A DNA stretch of 64,000 nt, taken from assembly GCF_000308615.1 (NCBI RefSeq), contig NZ_BAGB01000046.1, forward strand, positions 62,001 through 126,000, read 5' to 3'. How positions within the stretch are numbered: the first letter of the stretch is position 1; each line of letters begins with the position of its first letter. The notes beneath the pieces are model-generated. The model searched no databases. It saw nothing but the letters and a program-made list of their open reading frames with translations, and was not told where the DNA came from. Positions 24,802 to 33,134 of this stretch are shown piece after piece. Source of the DNA: Nocardia jiangxiensis NBRC 101359. Lineage in GTDB: Bacteria > Actinomycetota > Actinomycetes > Mycobacteriales > Mycobacteriaceae. The translations under genes were made by a program, and so were the position numbers.

Positions 24802-26196
24802 GTGACCGCACCGGAGAACCTCCCCACCACCGCGGGCGAACTGCGCGACGCCGGATATCTGCCGCGCAGCGTCAAGTCCGAGATCCGCGAGAATCTGCTG
24901 GCCCTGCTCAGCTCCGGCGGCGACGCGTGGCCCGGCATCGTCGGCTTCGACCGAACCGTCCTGCCGCAACTCGAGCGCGCGCTGCTGGCCGGACACGACG
25001 TCGTCCTGCTCGGTGAGCGCGGCCAGGGCAAGACCCGGCTGCTGCGTACGCTGATCGGCCTGCTCGACGAGTGGACGCCCGTCATCGCGGGCGCCGAACT
25101 CGGCGAACATCCGCTCGACCCGATCAGTCCGGCCGGACGACGCCTGGCCGCCGAACTCGGCGATGATCTGCCGGTCGCCTGGCGGCACCGCTCCGAGCGC
25201 TATGCCGAGAAGCTGGCCACCCCCGACACCTCGGTCGGTGACCTGATCGGTGACGTCGACCCGGTCAAGGTCGCGGAGGGCCGCAGCCTGGGCGATCCGG
25301 AGACCATCCACTTCGGGCTCGTCCCGCGCGCGCATCGCGGCATCGTCGCGGTGAACGAGCTGCCCGATCTGGCCGAACGCATCCAGGTCGCGTTGCTGAA
25401 CGTCATGGAGGAGCGCGATATCCAGGTCCGCGGCTACACGCTGCGCCTGCCGCTGGACGTGCTGCTCGTCGCGACGGCCAATCCGGAGGACTACACCAAC
25501 CGCGGCCGCATCATCACCCCGCTCAAGGACCGCTTCGGCGCGGAGATCCGCACCCACTACCCGCTCGACGTGGAAGCCGAGGTGGACCTGGTCCGCCAGG
25601 AGGCCGAACTGGTCGCGGAGGTCGGCGATCCGCTGATCGAGGTGCTCGCCCGGTTCGTGCGGCAACTGCGCGAATCGCCCGCGATCGACCAGCGTTCGGG
25701 TGTGTCGGCGCGCTTCGCCGTCGCCGCGGCCGAAACCGTGGCCGCGGCGGCCCTGCGCCGGTCCGCGATCACCGGGGAGAGCCCCGCGGTCGCGCGTCCG
25801 GTCGATCTCGAGTCGGTGCCCGCGGTGTTGCGCGGCAAGCTGGAGTTCGAATCCGGTGAGGAGGGCCGCGAACAGGAACATCTCACCCATCTGATGCGCC
25901 GCGCGTTCTCCGAGACCGCCCGCGCCCGCCTGGGCGGGGTGAACCTGCGACCGCTGGCCACGGCGGTCGGCGACGGCAACATGGTCACCACCGGTGAACG
26001 CATCCCCGGCAAGGACGTGCTGTCCGCACTGCCGGAACTGCCGGTCCTGCACGAGGTCGCCGAACGCCTCGGCGTCGACCCCACCGAACCGCCCACCCGG
26101 ATCGCGGCCGCCGTGGAATTCGCCCTCGAGGCGCTGTTCCTGGCCCGGCAGGTCGCCAAGGACACCGACGACGGCATGGCGGTCTACGGTTCGTGA
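24802..26196 (+). CDS. MoxR-type AAA+ ATPase (magnesium-chelatase-like)
   Basis: The 464-residue protein has Walker A GERGQGKTR at about residues 71-79, and Walker B VAVNELPDL followed by LLNVMEERDIQVRGY near 182-205. Further AAA+ motifs are VATANPEDYTNRGRIITPLK and DRFGAEIRTHYPL, as in MoxR/ChlI proteins. Length and pairing match the M. tuberculosis Rv0958-Rv0959 pair as I remember it. MoxR proteins with VWA partners usually act as chaperone-like remodelling machines, and nothing nearby indicates cobalt or magnesium chelation. GTG at 24802 is the first start where the protein becomes natural. Confidence 0.9.
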   Translation: MTAPENLPTTAGELRDAGYLPRSVKSEIRENLLALLSSGGDAWPGIVGFDRTVLPQLERALLAGHDVVLLGERGQGKTRLLRTLIGLLDEWTPVIAGAELGEHPLDPISPAGRRLAAELGDDLPVAWRHRSERYAEKLATPDTSVGDLIGDVDPVKVAEGRSLGDPETIHFGLVPRAHRGIVAVNELPDLAERIQVALLNVMEERDIQVRGYTLRLPLDVLLVATANPEDYTNRGRIITPLKDRFGAEIRTHYPLDVEAEVDLVRQEAELVAEVGDPLIEVLARFVRQLRESPAIDQRSGVSARFAVAAAETVAAAALRRSAITGESPAVARPVDLESVPAVLRGKLEFESGEEGREQEHLTHLMRRAFSETARARLGGVNLRPLATAVGDGNMVTTGERIPGKDVLSALPELPVLHEVAERLGVDPTEPPTRIAAAVEFALEALFLARQVAKDTDDGMAVYGS

Positions 26197-26224
26197 CCGC
26201 CGTCGAACCCTCTTGTGAGAGACC

Positions 26225-28177
26225 ATGACTGCCCCTGATCGCTACTCCTACGGCCCCTATCACGACGGCCCCGATCCGCTCGCGCCGCCACTGGATCTGC
26301 GCGATGCCCTGGATCAGATCGGGCGCGAGGTGATGGAGGGCAGCTCGCCCCGGCGCGCGCTGGAGGAGCTGCTGCGCCGCGGCATGCGCGATATGCGCGG
26401 CCTGGACGAGCTGACCCGGCAGGTCTGGCAGCGCCGCGCCGACATCACTCGCCGCAACCGGCTCGACGGCACCCTGCAAGAGGTGCGCAGGCTGCTGGAC
26501 GAGGCGCTCGACGCCGAACGCCGGGCACTGTTCCCCGATCCCTCCGACGACGCCCGCTTCGCCGAGGCCCAGCTCGACGCGTTGCCGCCGAGCACCGCGG
26601 CCGCGGTGGGCGAACTGTCCGAATACGACTGGCGTTCGGAAACCGGCCGGGAGAACTACCAGAAGATCCGCGACATGCTCGGCCAGGAACTGCTCGAATC
26701 GCGCTTCCAGGGGATGAAGCAGGCGCTGCAGAGCACCACGCCCGAGGATGTCGAACGCATCAAGCGGATGATGTCCGATCTGAACGATCTGCTGGCCGCG
26801 CATGCCCGCGGCGAGGACACCGAACAGCAGTTCGCCGAGTTCATGGCCGAGCACGGCGAATTCTTCCCGGAAAATCCGCGCGATACCGATGAACTCATCG
26901 ATGCGCTCGCCGCGCGTTCGGCTGCCGCGCAACGCATGCTCAACTCGATGTCCGAACAGCAGCGCGCCGAACTGTCCGACCTGATCGGGCAGGCATTCGG
27001 CGATCCGGACGTCGCCGCGCAGGTCGCCGCGCTGGACGCGAATCTGCGGACGTTGCGTCCGGGTGAGGACTGGGAGTCCGCGCAGCGATTCCGCGGACAG
27101 GATCCGCTGGGCATGGGCGAGGGCGCGCAGGCCATGCAGGATCTGGCCGAACTCGACGCCCTGGCCGAACAGCTCGGCCAGTCCTATCCGGGTGCGCGGC
27201 TCGAGGACATCGATCTCGACGCGCTCACCCGCCAGCTCGGTGACGAGGCTCGCGTCGACGCCCGGCGTCTGGCCGAACTCGAGCGTGAGCTGCGCCGCCA
27301 GGGTTTGTTCGAACGCGCGCCGGACGGCTCACTGCGCTTGACGCCCAAGGCATTACGCCGATTGGGTGAAACCGCGTTGCGCGCGGTCGTCGGGCAGCTG
27401 CGATCGCGGCGCGGCGAGCGGGACACCGCGCTGGCGGGTGCGGCGGGCGAGCCCACGGGCGCGTCGCGGCTGTGGCGGTTCGGCGACACGGAGCCCTGGG
27501 ACGTCTCGCGAACCGTGCGCAATGCGGTGCTGCGTTCGGCCTCGGCGGGCAGCCGCACCGTGCGGCTGGACGTCTCCGATGTCGAGATCGTCGAGACCGA
27601 ACAGCGCTCGCGGGCCGCGGTGGCGTTGTGCGTGGACACCTCCTGGTCGATGGTGCAGGAGGGTCGGTGGGTGCCGATGAAGCGCACCGCGCTGGCGCTG
27701 CATCAGCTGATCAGCACCCGATTCCGTTCCGACGCACTGGAAGTGATCACTTTCGGCCGCCACGCGGGATCGGTGGACGTCTCGGAATTGACCGCGCTGG
27801 AAGGGGTGTGGGAGCAGGGCACGAATCTGCACCACGCCCTGCTGCTGGCCGCGCGGCATCTGCGCCGGCATCCCGATGCGGTCCCGGTGGTCCTGGTCGT
27901 CACCGACGGCGAGCCCACCGCCCATCTGGAATCCGACGGTGAGGCGTACTTCAACTGGCCGCCCCAGCCGCGAACTCTGGCCGTCACCATGACCCAGGTC
28001 GACGCCCTGGCCAAACTGGGCGCCTCCATCACGGTCTTCATGCTCGGCGACGAACCTCGCCTGGCCGCCTTCGTCGATCTGGTGGCCCGCCGCAGCGGCG
28101 GCCGCGTCATCGCCCCCGACCTCGACGGCCTCGGCGCAGCCGTGGTCAGCGACTACCTGCACGGCCGCCGCCGCTGA
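26225..28177 (+). CDS. VWA-domain partner of the MoxR ATPase
   Basis: The 650-residue protein has a long, charged, helical N-terminal region. A C-terminal von Willebrand A domain contains the metal-ion site DTSWS near residue 470, an EQGTNLHHAL segment and VVTDGEPT. The MIDAS residues look intact. The stop of the MoxR gene lies 28 bases upstream, so the two form an operon. By analogy with MoxR-VWA systems, the pair probably acts on an unknown client protein complex. Confidence 0.9.
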   Translation: MTAPDRYSYGPYHDGPDPLAPPLDLRDALDQIGREVMEGSSPRRALEELLRRGMRDMRGLDELTRQVWQRRADITRRNRLDGTLQEVRRLLDEALDAERRALFPDPSDDARFAEAQLDALPPSTAAAVGELSEYDWRSETGRENYQKIRDMLGQELLESRFQGMKQALQSTTPEDVERIKRMMSDLNDLLAAHARGEDTEQQFAEFMAEHGEFFPENPRDTDELIDALAARSAAAQRMLNSMSEQQRAELSDLIGQAFGDPDVAAQVAALDANLRTLRPGEDWESAQRFRGQDPLGMGEGAQAMQDLAELDALAEQLGQSYPGARLEDIDLDALTRQLGDEARVDARRLAELERELRRQGLFERAPDGSLRLTPKALRRLGETALRAVVGQLRSRRGERDTALAGAAGEPTGASRLWRFGDTEPWDVSRTVRNAVLRSASAGSRTVRLDVSDVEIVETEQRSRAAVALCVDTSWSMVQEGRWVPMKRTALALHQLISTRFRSDALEVITFGRHAGSVDVSELTALEGVWEQGTNLHHALLLAARHLRRHPDAVPVVLVVTDGEPTAHLESDGEAYFNWPPQPRTLAVTMTQVDALAKLGASITVFMLGDEPRLAAFVDLVARRSGGRVIAPDLDGLGAAVVSDYLHGRRR

Positions 28178-28179
28178 CC

Positions 28180-28209
28180 GTCCGCGGGCCTACACCGGGC
28201 CCGTGGGAC
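28180..28209 (+). terminator. Imperfect hairpin after the VWA gene
   Basis: GTCCGCGGGCC pairs with GGCCCGTGGGAC across a short loop, with one wobble and one bulge. It lies just downstream of the stop at 28177. No T-run follows. Confidence 0.45.
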
Positions 28210-28411
28210 GGGCAAGTGGCACAAAGTCCCGCAGTATCGGGATGATCCGCACCCGTCTGTTCTCGAATGTCATCTCCCAGAGCATCTTTCCGTCTTCGAT
28301 GTGATCCCGGCGCAAGACTGTTCATCCGCCGGAGGTTTCGGTTGTCCCCTCCGGACATGCCGAGCGAGCTTCCGATTCATCGATCACGAAAAAGCAGGAG
28401 GGGTGATCACG

Positions 28412-29041
28412 ATGTCGAATGTGCCTCCGCCGCACGGTGTCCAGTCCCCGGGCCCGTACCGGCAGCCGCCTTACGGCGGGTACCGGCCGCAGCCGCCCAG
28501 GAAGCGCCGCACCTGGCCCTGGGTCCTGGGTGCGTTCGTCGTGGTCTTCGTGGTGATCGTCGGCGGCTGCGGCGCGCTGCTCACCAGTGCCACCAACAAG
28601 GTCGCCCAGGAAGCCCGGAACGGAACGCCCACCAGTGCCATGGACAGTGCGGCCGCGCCGGGCACGCAGGTCCGCGACGGAAAGTTCGGCTTCACCGTCA
28701 CCCGGGTCGATCCACCGACGAAAACCGTTGGGACCGACGAAATCACCAAGCGGGACGCACAGGGTGAGTACATTCTCGTCCACGTCGACATCACCAACAC
28801 CGCGGCTGCGCCCCAGATCTATTTCGCCGACAACCAGAAGCTGATCGACAGCCAGGGCAAGGTCTACAGCGACGATTCGACCGCCGAAGTGAATCTCAAC
28901 CCGAATCTCGCGACCACGATCAATCCCGGCAACCACATCTCCGTGATTCTGGCCTACGACGTGCCTGCGGGAACGACACCGGCCGTCATGGACTTTCACG
29001 ATTCGGCGTTCTCCGGTGGCACGAAGGTTGCCCTCAACTGA
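28412..29041 (+). CDS. DUF4352-type membrane-anchored protein
   Basis: The 209-residue protein has a Pro/Tyr/Gly-rich cytoplasmic start (GPYRQPPYGGYRPQPPRKRR), one membrane helix (WVLGAFVVVFVVIVGGCGALL) and an exported domain of about 130 residues. That domain has the DUF4352 pattern: DGKFGFTVTRVDPP, GEYILVHVDITNTAAAPQIY, LIDSQGKVYSDDS and NPGNHISVILAYDVPAGTTP. The fold is Ig-like in related proteins, and the role is unknown. ATG at 28412 follows AGGAGG; GTG at 28403 is less well spaced. Confidence 0.85.
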   Translation: MSNVPPPHGVQSPGPYRQPPYGGYRPQPPRKRRTWPWVLGAFVVVFVVIVGGCGALLTSATNKVAQEARNGTPTSAMDSAAAPGTQVRDGKFGFTVTRVDPPTKTVGTDEITKRDAQGEYILVHVDITNTAAAPQIYFADNQKLIDSQGKVYSDDSTAEVNLNPNLATTINPGNHISVILAYDVPAGTTPAVMDFHDSAFSGGTKVALN

Positions 29042-29043
29042 AC

Positions 29044-29077
29044 GAGCTGTGCGCCGGGAACACCCGGCGCACAGCTC
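29044..29077. terminator. Strong bidirectional hairpin between DUF4352 gene and ruvB
   Basis: A perfect 15-bp stem (GAGCTGTGCGCCGGG with CCCGGCGCACAGCTC) has a four-base loop and fills the gap between convergent genes. It includes bases of the ruvB stop codon. Confidence 0.8.
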
Positions 29078-30161
29078 ATTCGAACAGATCCAGAGTGGGG
29101 TGGGGTTCGCGACCGCGGACCTCGATCGAGCCGAAGACGAGGTCCGGGGGCGGGACCAGGCCCAGATGCTCCCAGGCGGCTGCGGTGGCGACGCGGCCGC
29201 GGGGGGTGCGGGCGACCATTCCGGCGCGGACCAGGAAGGGTTCGCACACCTCCTCGACCGTTGCGGCCTCCTCACCGACGGCCACGGCCAACGTCGAAAC
29301 GCCCACGGGGCCACCGCTGAAGCTGCGGACCAGGGCGCCCAGTACGGCGCGGTCCAGGCGGTCCAGGCCGAGGGCGTCGACGTCGTAGACGGCCAGGGCG
29401 GCCTCGGCGATGTCGACGGTGATCACGCCGTCGGCGCGAACCTCGGCGTAGTCGCGCACGCGGCGCAGCAGTCGGTTGGCGATACGCGGGGTGCCGCGCG
29501 ACCGTCCGGCGATCTCGCTCGCGGCATCCGATTCGAGGCGCACGCCCAGAATCCGCGCCGAACGTTCCAGAATGCTCTGCAGCTCATCGGATTCGTAGAA
29601 ATCCATATGTCCGGTGAAGCCGAACCGGTCGCGCAGCGGACCGGTCAGCGCACCCGAACGCGTGGTCGCGCCGACGAGCGTGAACGGCGCGATATCCAGC
29701 GGGATCGAGGTCGCCCCGGGGCCCTTGCCGACCACGATGTCCACCCGGAAATCCTCCATCGCCAGATAGAGCATCTCCTCCGCCGGGCGGGCCATGCGGT
29801 GGATCTCATCGATGAACAGCACATCGCCCTCGACCAGATTGCTCAGCATCGCGGCCAGATCACCGGCCCGCTCGAGCGCCGGACCGGAGGTGATGCGCAG
29901 CGCCGAGCCGAGTTCCCCGGCGATGATCATCGCCATACTGGTCTTGCCCAGTCCGGGCGGACCGGACAACAGCACATGGTCGGGCGTGCCGCCGCGCAGT
30001 TTCGCGCCGCGCAACACCAGCGCCAGCTGTTCCCGCACCCGGGGCTGACCGATGAAGTCATCCAGGGATTTGGGCCGCAGACTCGCCTCGACATCACCGT
30101 CCGAGCTGAGATAGCTTGCGGTGACCGGAGATTGCTCCTCGTCCTCGAACTCCTCGCTCAT
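29076..30161 (-). CDS. ruvB: Holliday junction branch-migration ATPase RuvB
   Basis: RuvB is the hexameric motor that, with RuvA, drives branch migration of Holliday junctions in recombinational repair. The 361 residues show LRPKSLDDFIGQ near the start, Walker A SGPPGLGKTSMAM, Walker B LFIDEIHRM, sensor 1 LVGATTRSGALTGPLRDRFG, the arginine segment SRGTPRIANRLLRRVRDYA and a C-terminal winged helix. It is the last gene of ruvC-ruvA-ruvB, six bases after ruvA. Confidence 0.98.
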   Translation of the reverse strand: MSEEFEDEEQSPVTASYLSSDGDVEASLRPKSLDDFIGQPRVREQLALVLRGAKLRGGTPDHVLLSGPPGLGKTSMAMIIAGELGSALRITSGPALERAGDLAAMLSNLVEGDVLFIDEIHRMARPAEEMLYLAMEDFRVDIVVGKGPGATSIPLDIAPFTLVGATTRSGALTGPLRDRFGFTGHMDFYESDELQSILERSARILGVRLESDAASEIAGRSRGTPRIANRLLRRVRDYAEVRADGVITVDIAEAALAVYDVDALGLDRLDRAVLGALVRSFSGGPVGVSTLAVAVGEEAATVEEVCEPFLVRAGMVARTPRGRVATAAAWEHLGLVPPPDLVFGSIEVRGREPHPTLDLFE

Positions 30162-30167
30162 CCGCCG

Positions 30168-30773
30168 CTACCGGTTCTTCCCGAGCATGCCCAGCGCCGC
30201 GCGCAACGTCTTCGAGGTGTCCAGCCCCGGATCCTCGGCCAGGACGGTGTCCACCGCCGGTTCGGCCTGTTTGAGTCCGAACCCGAGTCCGACGAGGGCC
30301 TCGATCACCTGATCTCGCACCGGCGTGACCACCGGAACGGGCGTCACCCCGGGCGGACCCGACTGCACCGGAACCAGATTCACCTTGTCGCGCAGCTCGA
30401 CCACCATGCGCTCGGCCCCGCGCTTGCCGATACCCGGCACGCGGGTCAGCGCGGCCACATTGCTCTCGGCCAGGGCCTTGCGCAGCGCTTCGGGTTCGAG
30501 CACCGCCAGCACTGCCATCGCCAACCGGGGCCCCACGCCGGAGACGGTCTGCAACAGACCGAACAGATCCCGTGCCTCGGTGTCGGCGAAGCCGAACAGG
30601 GTCATCGAATCCTCGCGCACGATCATCGCGGTGAACAGCCGCGATTCCTCGCCGCGCGTCAGCGTGGACAGCGTCGCGGGTGTGGCATTGAGCCGGTAGC
30701 CGACCCCGGCGGCCTCGATCACCACATGGTCGAGGCCGATCTCGAGCACCTCTCCGCGTACCGACGCGATCAC
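30168..30773 (-). CDS. ruvA: Holliday junction DNA-binding protein RuvA
   Basis: RuvA binds four-way junctions as a tetramer and loads RuvB. The 201 residues start VIASVRGEVLEIGLDHVVIE (OB fold), then carry two helix-hairpin-helix motifs (LLQTVSGVGPRLAMAVL and LTRVPGIGKRGAERMVVEL) and a C-terminal RuvB-binding domain (VIEALVGLGFGLKQAEPAVD). The GTG start at 30773 overlaps the ruvC stop by the GTGA arrangement. Confidence 0.98.
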   Translation of the reverse strand: MIASVRGEVLEIGLDHVVIEAAGVGYRLNATPATLSTLTRGEESRLFTAMIVREDSMTLFGFADTEARDLFGLLQTVSGVGPRLAMAVLAVLEPEALRKALAESNVAALTRVPGIGKRGAERMVVELRDKVNLVPVQSGPPGVTPVPVVTPVRDQVIEALVGLGFGLKQAEPAVDTVLAEDPGLDTSKTLRAALGMLGKNR

Positions 30774-31339
30774 CGGTTCACCGCCTTCCGTTGCCGGGCA
30801 AGTCGTTCCGCATATCTGCGCCGCTGTTCTTCGGCCATGGCCTCCGCCTTGGCCATCCGCTCCTGCATCGGCGCCCGCCAACAATGACAGATCGCCAGGG
30901 CGAGCGCATCGGCGGCATCCGCCGGTTTCGGCGCGGTCGCCAACCCGAGAATCCTGGTCACCATCACGGTCACCTGCGCTTTGTCGGCGGACCCGTTACC
31001 GGTGACCGCCGCCTTCACCTGACTCGGCGTGTGGAATGCCACCGGGATGCCGCGCCGCGCCGCGGCCAGCGCGATCACGCCACCGGCCTGCGCGGTGCCC
31101 ATCGCGGTGCGCACATTGTGCTGGGAGAACACCCGCTCGATCGCGACCGCCTCGGGCCGGTGCGTATCCATCCACTGCTCGGCCGCATCGGAAACCGCCA
31201 GCAACCGATGTGCGAGGTCCATCTCCGGCGGCGTCCGCACCACATCCACCCCGACGGCGCTCACCTGCCGCCCCAACCCGCCGTCGACGACACTCAGACC
31301 ACACCGGGTGAGCCCGGGGTCCACACCCATCACCCGCAC
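30770..31339 (-). CDS. ruvC: Holliday junction resolvase RuvC
   Basis: RuvC cuts Holliday junctions symmetrically. The 189 residues carry the acidic catalytic residues in VDPGLTRCG, AIERVFSQHNVRTAMG and DAADALALAICH. The tail is basic and helical (MAEEQRRRYAERLARQRKA). GTG at 31339 follows GGGG at six bases; a nearby GTG (31333) and ATG (31330) are alternatives. It begins the ruvCAB operon, with a 170-base spacer upstream. Confidence 0.97.
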   Translation of the reverse strand: MRVMGVDPGLTRCGLSVVDGGLGRQVSAVGVDVVRTPPEMDLAHRLLAVSDAAEQWMDTHRPEAVAIERVFSQHNVRTAMGTAQAGGVIALAAARRGIPVAFHTPSQVKAAVTGNGSADKAQVTVMVTRILGLATAPKPADAADALALAICHCWRAPMQERMAKAEAMAEEQRRRYAERLARQRKAVNR

Positions 31340-31509
31340 GTAAGCACCCCTACCCGATTCGCGAACAGTTGTTCGAAGTGTAGAGGACGCGCGGCAACCG
31401 CCCCGATACCGACACGGACCCGGGCCCCGGACCTGATCGGGGACGATTCCTCCGAGTTCGCCACGGTCCAGCTGTAGCAGAGACCACCGACGTATTCCCG
31501 CGAAAGCGT

Positions 31510-32019
31510 TCAGACCAGCGCTTTCTCGAATGTCGTGTACCCGTCGGGCGTGAACAGCACGAAGCTGACCCGCCGCACGTCCGTATGCGCCGAACGCACT
31601 GTCGCGATCGCGATTCGGGCGCCGTCGTCCATCGGCCAGCCGAAGATTCCGGTGGATATCGCCGGGAAGGCCACCGTCTCCGCGCCCAGTTCGTCGGCGA
31701 CGGCGAGCGATTCGCGATAGCAGGAGGCGAGCAACTCCGAACGATCGTCGCGGGCCGACCACACCGGGCCGACGGTATGAATCACCCAGCGCGCGGGCAG
31801 ATTTCCGGCGGTGGTGGCCACCGCGGCGCCGGTCGGCAGCCCTTTGCCGTAGCGGGACGCGCGCAGATCCCGACATTCCGCGAGGATGGCCGGACCGCCC
31901 TTGCGATGGATCGCGCCGTCCACTCCCCCGCCGCCGAGCAGGGCGGAGTTCGCCGCGTTCACCACCGCGTCGACGGCCTGTTCGGTGATGTCGCCCTGCA
32001 CCAGTACGAGTTCGACCAT
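31510..32019 (-). CDS. Macro-domain protein (O-acetyl-ADP-ribose deacetylase type)
   Basis: The 169-residue single macro domain has the ADP-ribose-binding features VQGDITEQAVDAVVNAANS, LLGGGGVDGAIHRKGGP, HTVGPVW and FPAISTGIFGWP. Such YmdB-type enzymes remove acetyl or ADP-ribose groups. It diverges from the SMR transporter gene with 75 bases between the starts. Confidence 0.93.
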   Translation of the reverse strand: MVELVLVQGDITEQAVDAVVNAANSALLGGGGVDGAIHRKGGPAILAECRDLRASRYGKGLPTGAAVATTAGNLPARWVIHTVGPVWSARDDRSELLASCYRESLAVADELGAETVAFPAISTGIFGWPMDDGARIAIATVRSAHTDVRRVSFVLFTPDGYTTFEKALV

Positions 32020-32094
32020 GCCGCCATTGTGCTCCGCCGCACATCCGGCCGGAGCGGTGCCGGAGAGAACCGGACGGTCGCATACGGTACGAGC

Positions 32095-32409
32095 ATGGCC
32101 TGGATACTGTTGATCGTCTCGGGATTCATGGAGACCGCATGGGCGATCTCGCTGGAGAAGTCCGAGGGATTCAGCAGACTGTGGCCCAGCATCGGCTTCC
32201 TGGTTGCCCTGGCGCTGAGCATGGCGGGGCTCGGATACGCGTTGCGCACGATTCCCGTCGGCACCGGTTACGCGGTCTGGGTCGGCATCGGCGCGGTCGG
32301 CACGGCGCTGGTCGGCATGCTCTGGCTGGGTGAATCCGCCGCCGTGAGCCGTATCGTCTGCCTACTGCTGATCGTCGCGGGAGTGGTGGGGCTCAAGGCA
32401 TTTCACTGA
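32095..32409 (+). CDS. SMR-family transporter (SugE/Gdx-like)
   Basis: The 104-residue protein has four helices starting MAWILLIVSGFMETAWAISL, with the essential glutamate (E14 region) of small multidrug resistance proteins. SugE/Gdx members export guanidinium; the early GFMETAWAISLEKSEGF favours this subtype over broad drug exporters. ATG at 32095 is the clear start. I found no convincing guanidine riboswitch in the short leader. Confidence 0.9.
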   Translation: MAWILLIVSGFMETAWAISLEKSEGFSRLWPSIGFLVALALSMAGLGYALRTIPVGTGYAVWVGIGAVGTALVGMLWLGESAAVSRIVCLLLIVAGVVGLKAFH

Positions 32410-32432
32410 CACACCGCGACGCCGGACGTACC

Positions 32433-32463
32433 GTGGCTCGCACCGGCCGCCGGTGCGAGCCAC
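32433..32463. terminator. Perfect bidirectional hairpin between convergent genes
   Basis: A 14-bp perfect stem (GTGGCTCGCACCGG with CCGGTGCGAGCCAC) has a three-base loop. It lies between the SMR stop and the zinc-ribbon gene stop. Confidence 0.75.
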
Positions 32464-32470
32464 GAAAGTC

Positions 32471-33058
32471 TCAGCAGTACTGGCAGATTCCGGTGGCCGG
32501 CAGCTGAATGAAGCACTGCTGGCACACCGCCGGAGCCGCCACGGGATCGGGCTCCGGCTCGGCCGGACGCGCGGCGACCGTGCGCCGCCGGGCCGCGACC
32601 TTCGGCGTCAGCGGCGGCACGCCACCGTCTGCCGGAATCTCCGCACCGTAGGTCTGGTAGCACTGCCAACGCGCGTATGCCGCATGCAGTTCCAGATCCT
32701 CCGGCGTCGGCAGCCCGGCAAGTTCGAGGACGTATTTGTAGCTGTCGCCGACGGTGTGGTTGGCTCGCACGCACAATGCGGTCAGCGGGGGTTCTCCCGC
32801 GCTGTGGCAGCGGCGCGCGACCTTACGCAGAATCGCGTCCATCCACGTGCGGGTCGGGGCGTCGGTACGCACGCCCGACATCTCCTGCACCCGATCGGCC
32901 AACTCTTCGACGGTCACGAAATGTCCATAGCCGGTAGCGGTTTCGGCGAGGACCTCATGGGCGGCCAGCGCCCATGCGACGGCGGCGTCACGGAACGACA
33001 CGGCCGTGTCGTCGCCCGCGCGCCATGCTCCTGAAATTGTGGTGGCGGCAGTTTTCAT
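32471..33058 (-). CDS. Conserved actinobacterial protein with C-terminal zinc ribbon
   Basis: The 195-residue protein has a helical body (TVEELADRVQEMSGV, WMDAILRKVARRCHSAGEPP, LTALCVRANHTVGDSYKYVL) and an Ala/Pro/Arg linker. It ends with two CxxC pairs (CQQCFIQLPATGICQYC) as the last residues, a likely rubredoxin-like zinc knuckle. I recall similar proteins widely in actinobacteria without a function. ATG at 33058 was chosen over the longer frame, whose extra residues are Arg/Pro-rich and lack a good ribosome site. Confidence 0.8.
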   Translation of the reverse strand: MKTAATTISGAWRAGDDTAVSFRDAAVAWALAAHEVLAETATGYGHFVTVEELADRVQEMSGVRTDAPTRTWMDAILRKVARRCHSAGEPPLTALCVRANHTVGDSYKYVLELAGLPTPEDLELHAAYARWQCYQTYGAEIPADGGVPPLTPKVAARRRTVAARPAEPEPDPVAAPAVCQQCFIQLPATGICQYC

Positions 33059-33134
33059 AGCCCTGTAAAAGTAACCCTCGGGCCTCGTCCGCCGAGCACC
33101 GACCCACCTTTTCGGCGACATAGTAGTCGGCGAT

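Noticed and set aside
23965..26226. Minus-strand frame of 753 codons spanning the MoxR gene and the DUF1707 gene.
   Set aside because: Only the last 143 codons form a real protein. The rest is antisense to the MoxR gene.
32020..32094. Possible guanidine riboswitch upstream of the SugE/Gdx-like gene (two ACGG occurrences).
   Set aside because: The bases flanking each ACGG do not form the needed stems (at most three pairs), and the leader is too short for the ykkC class.
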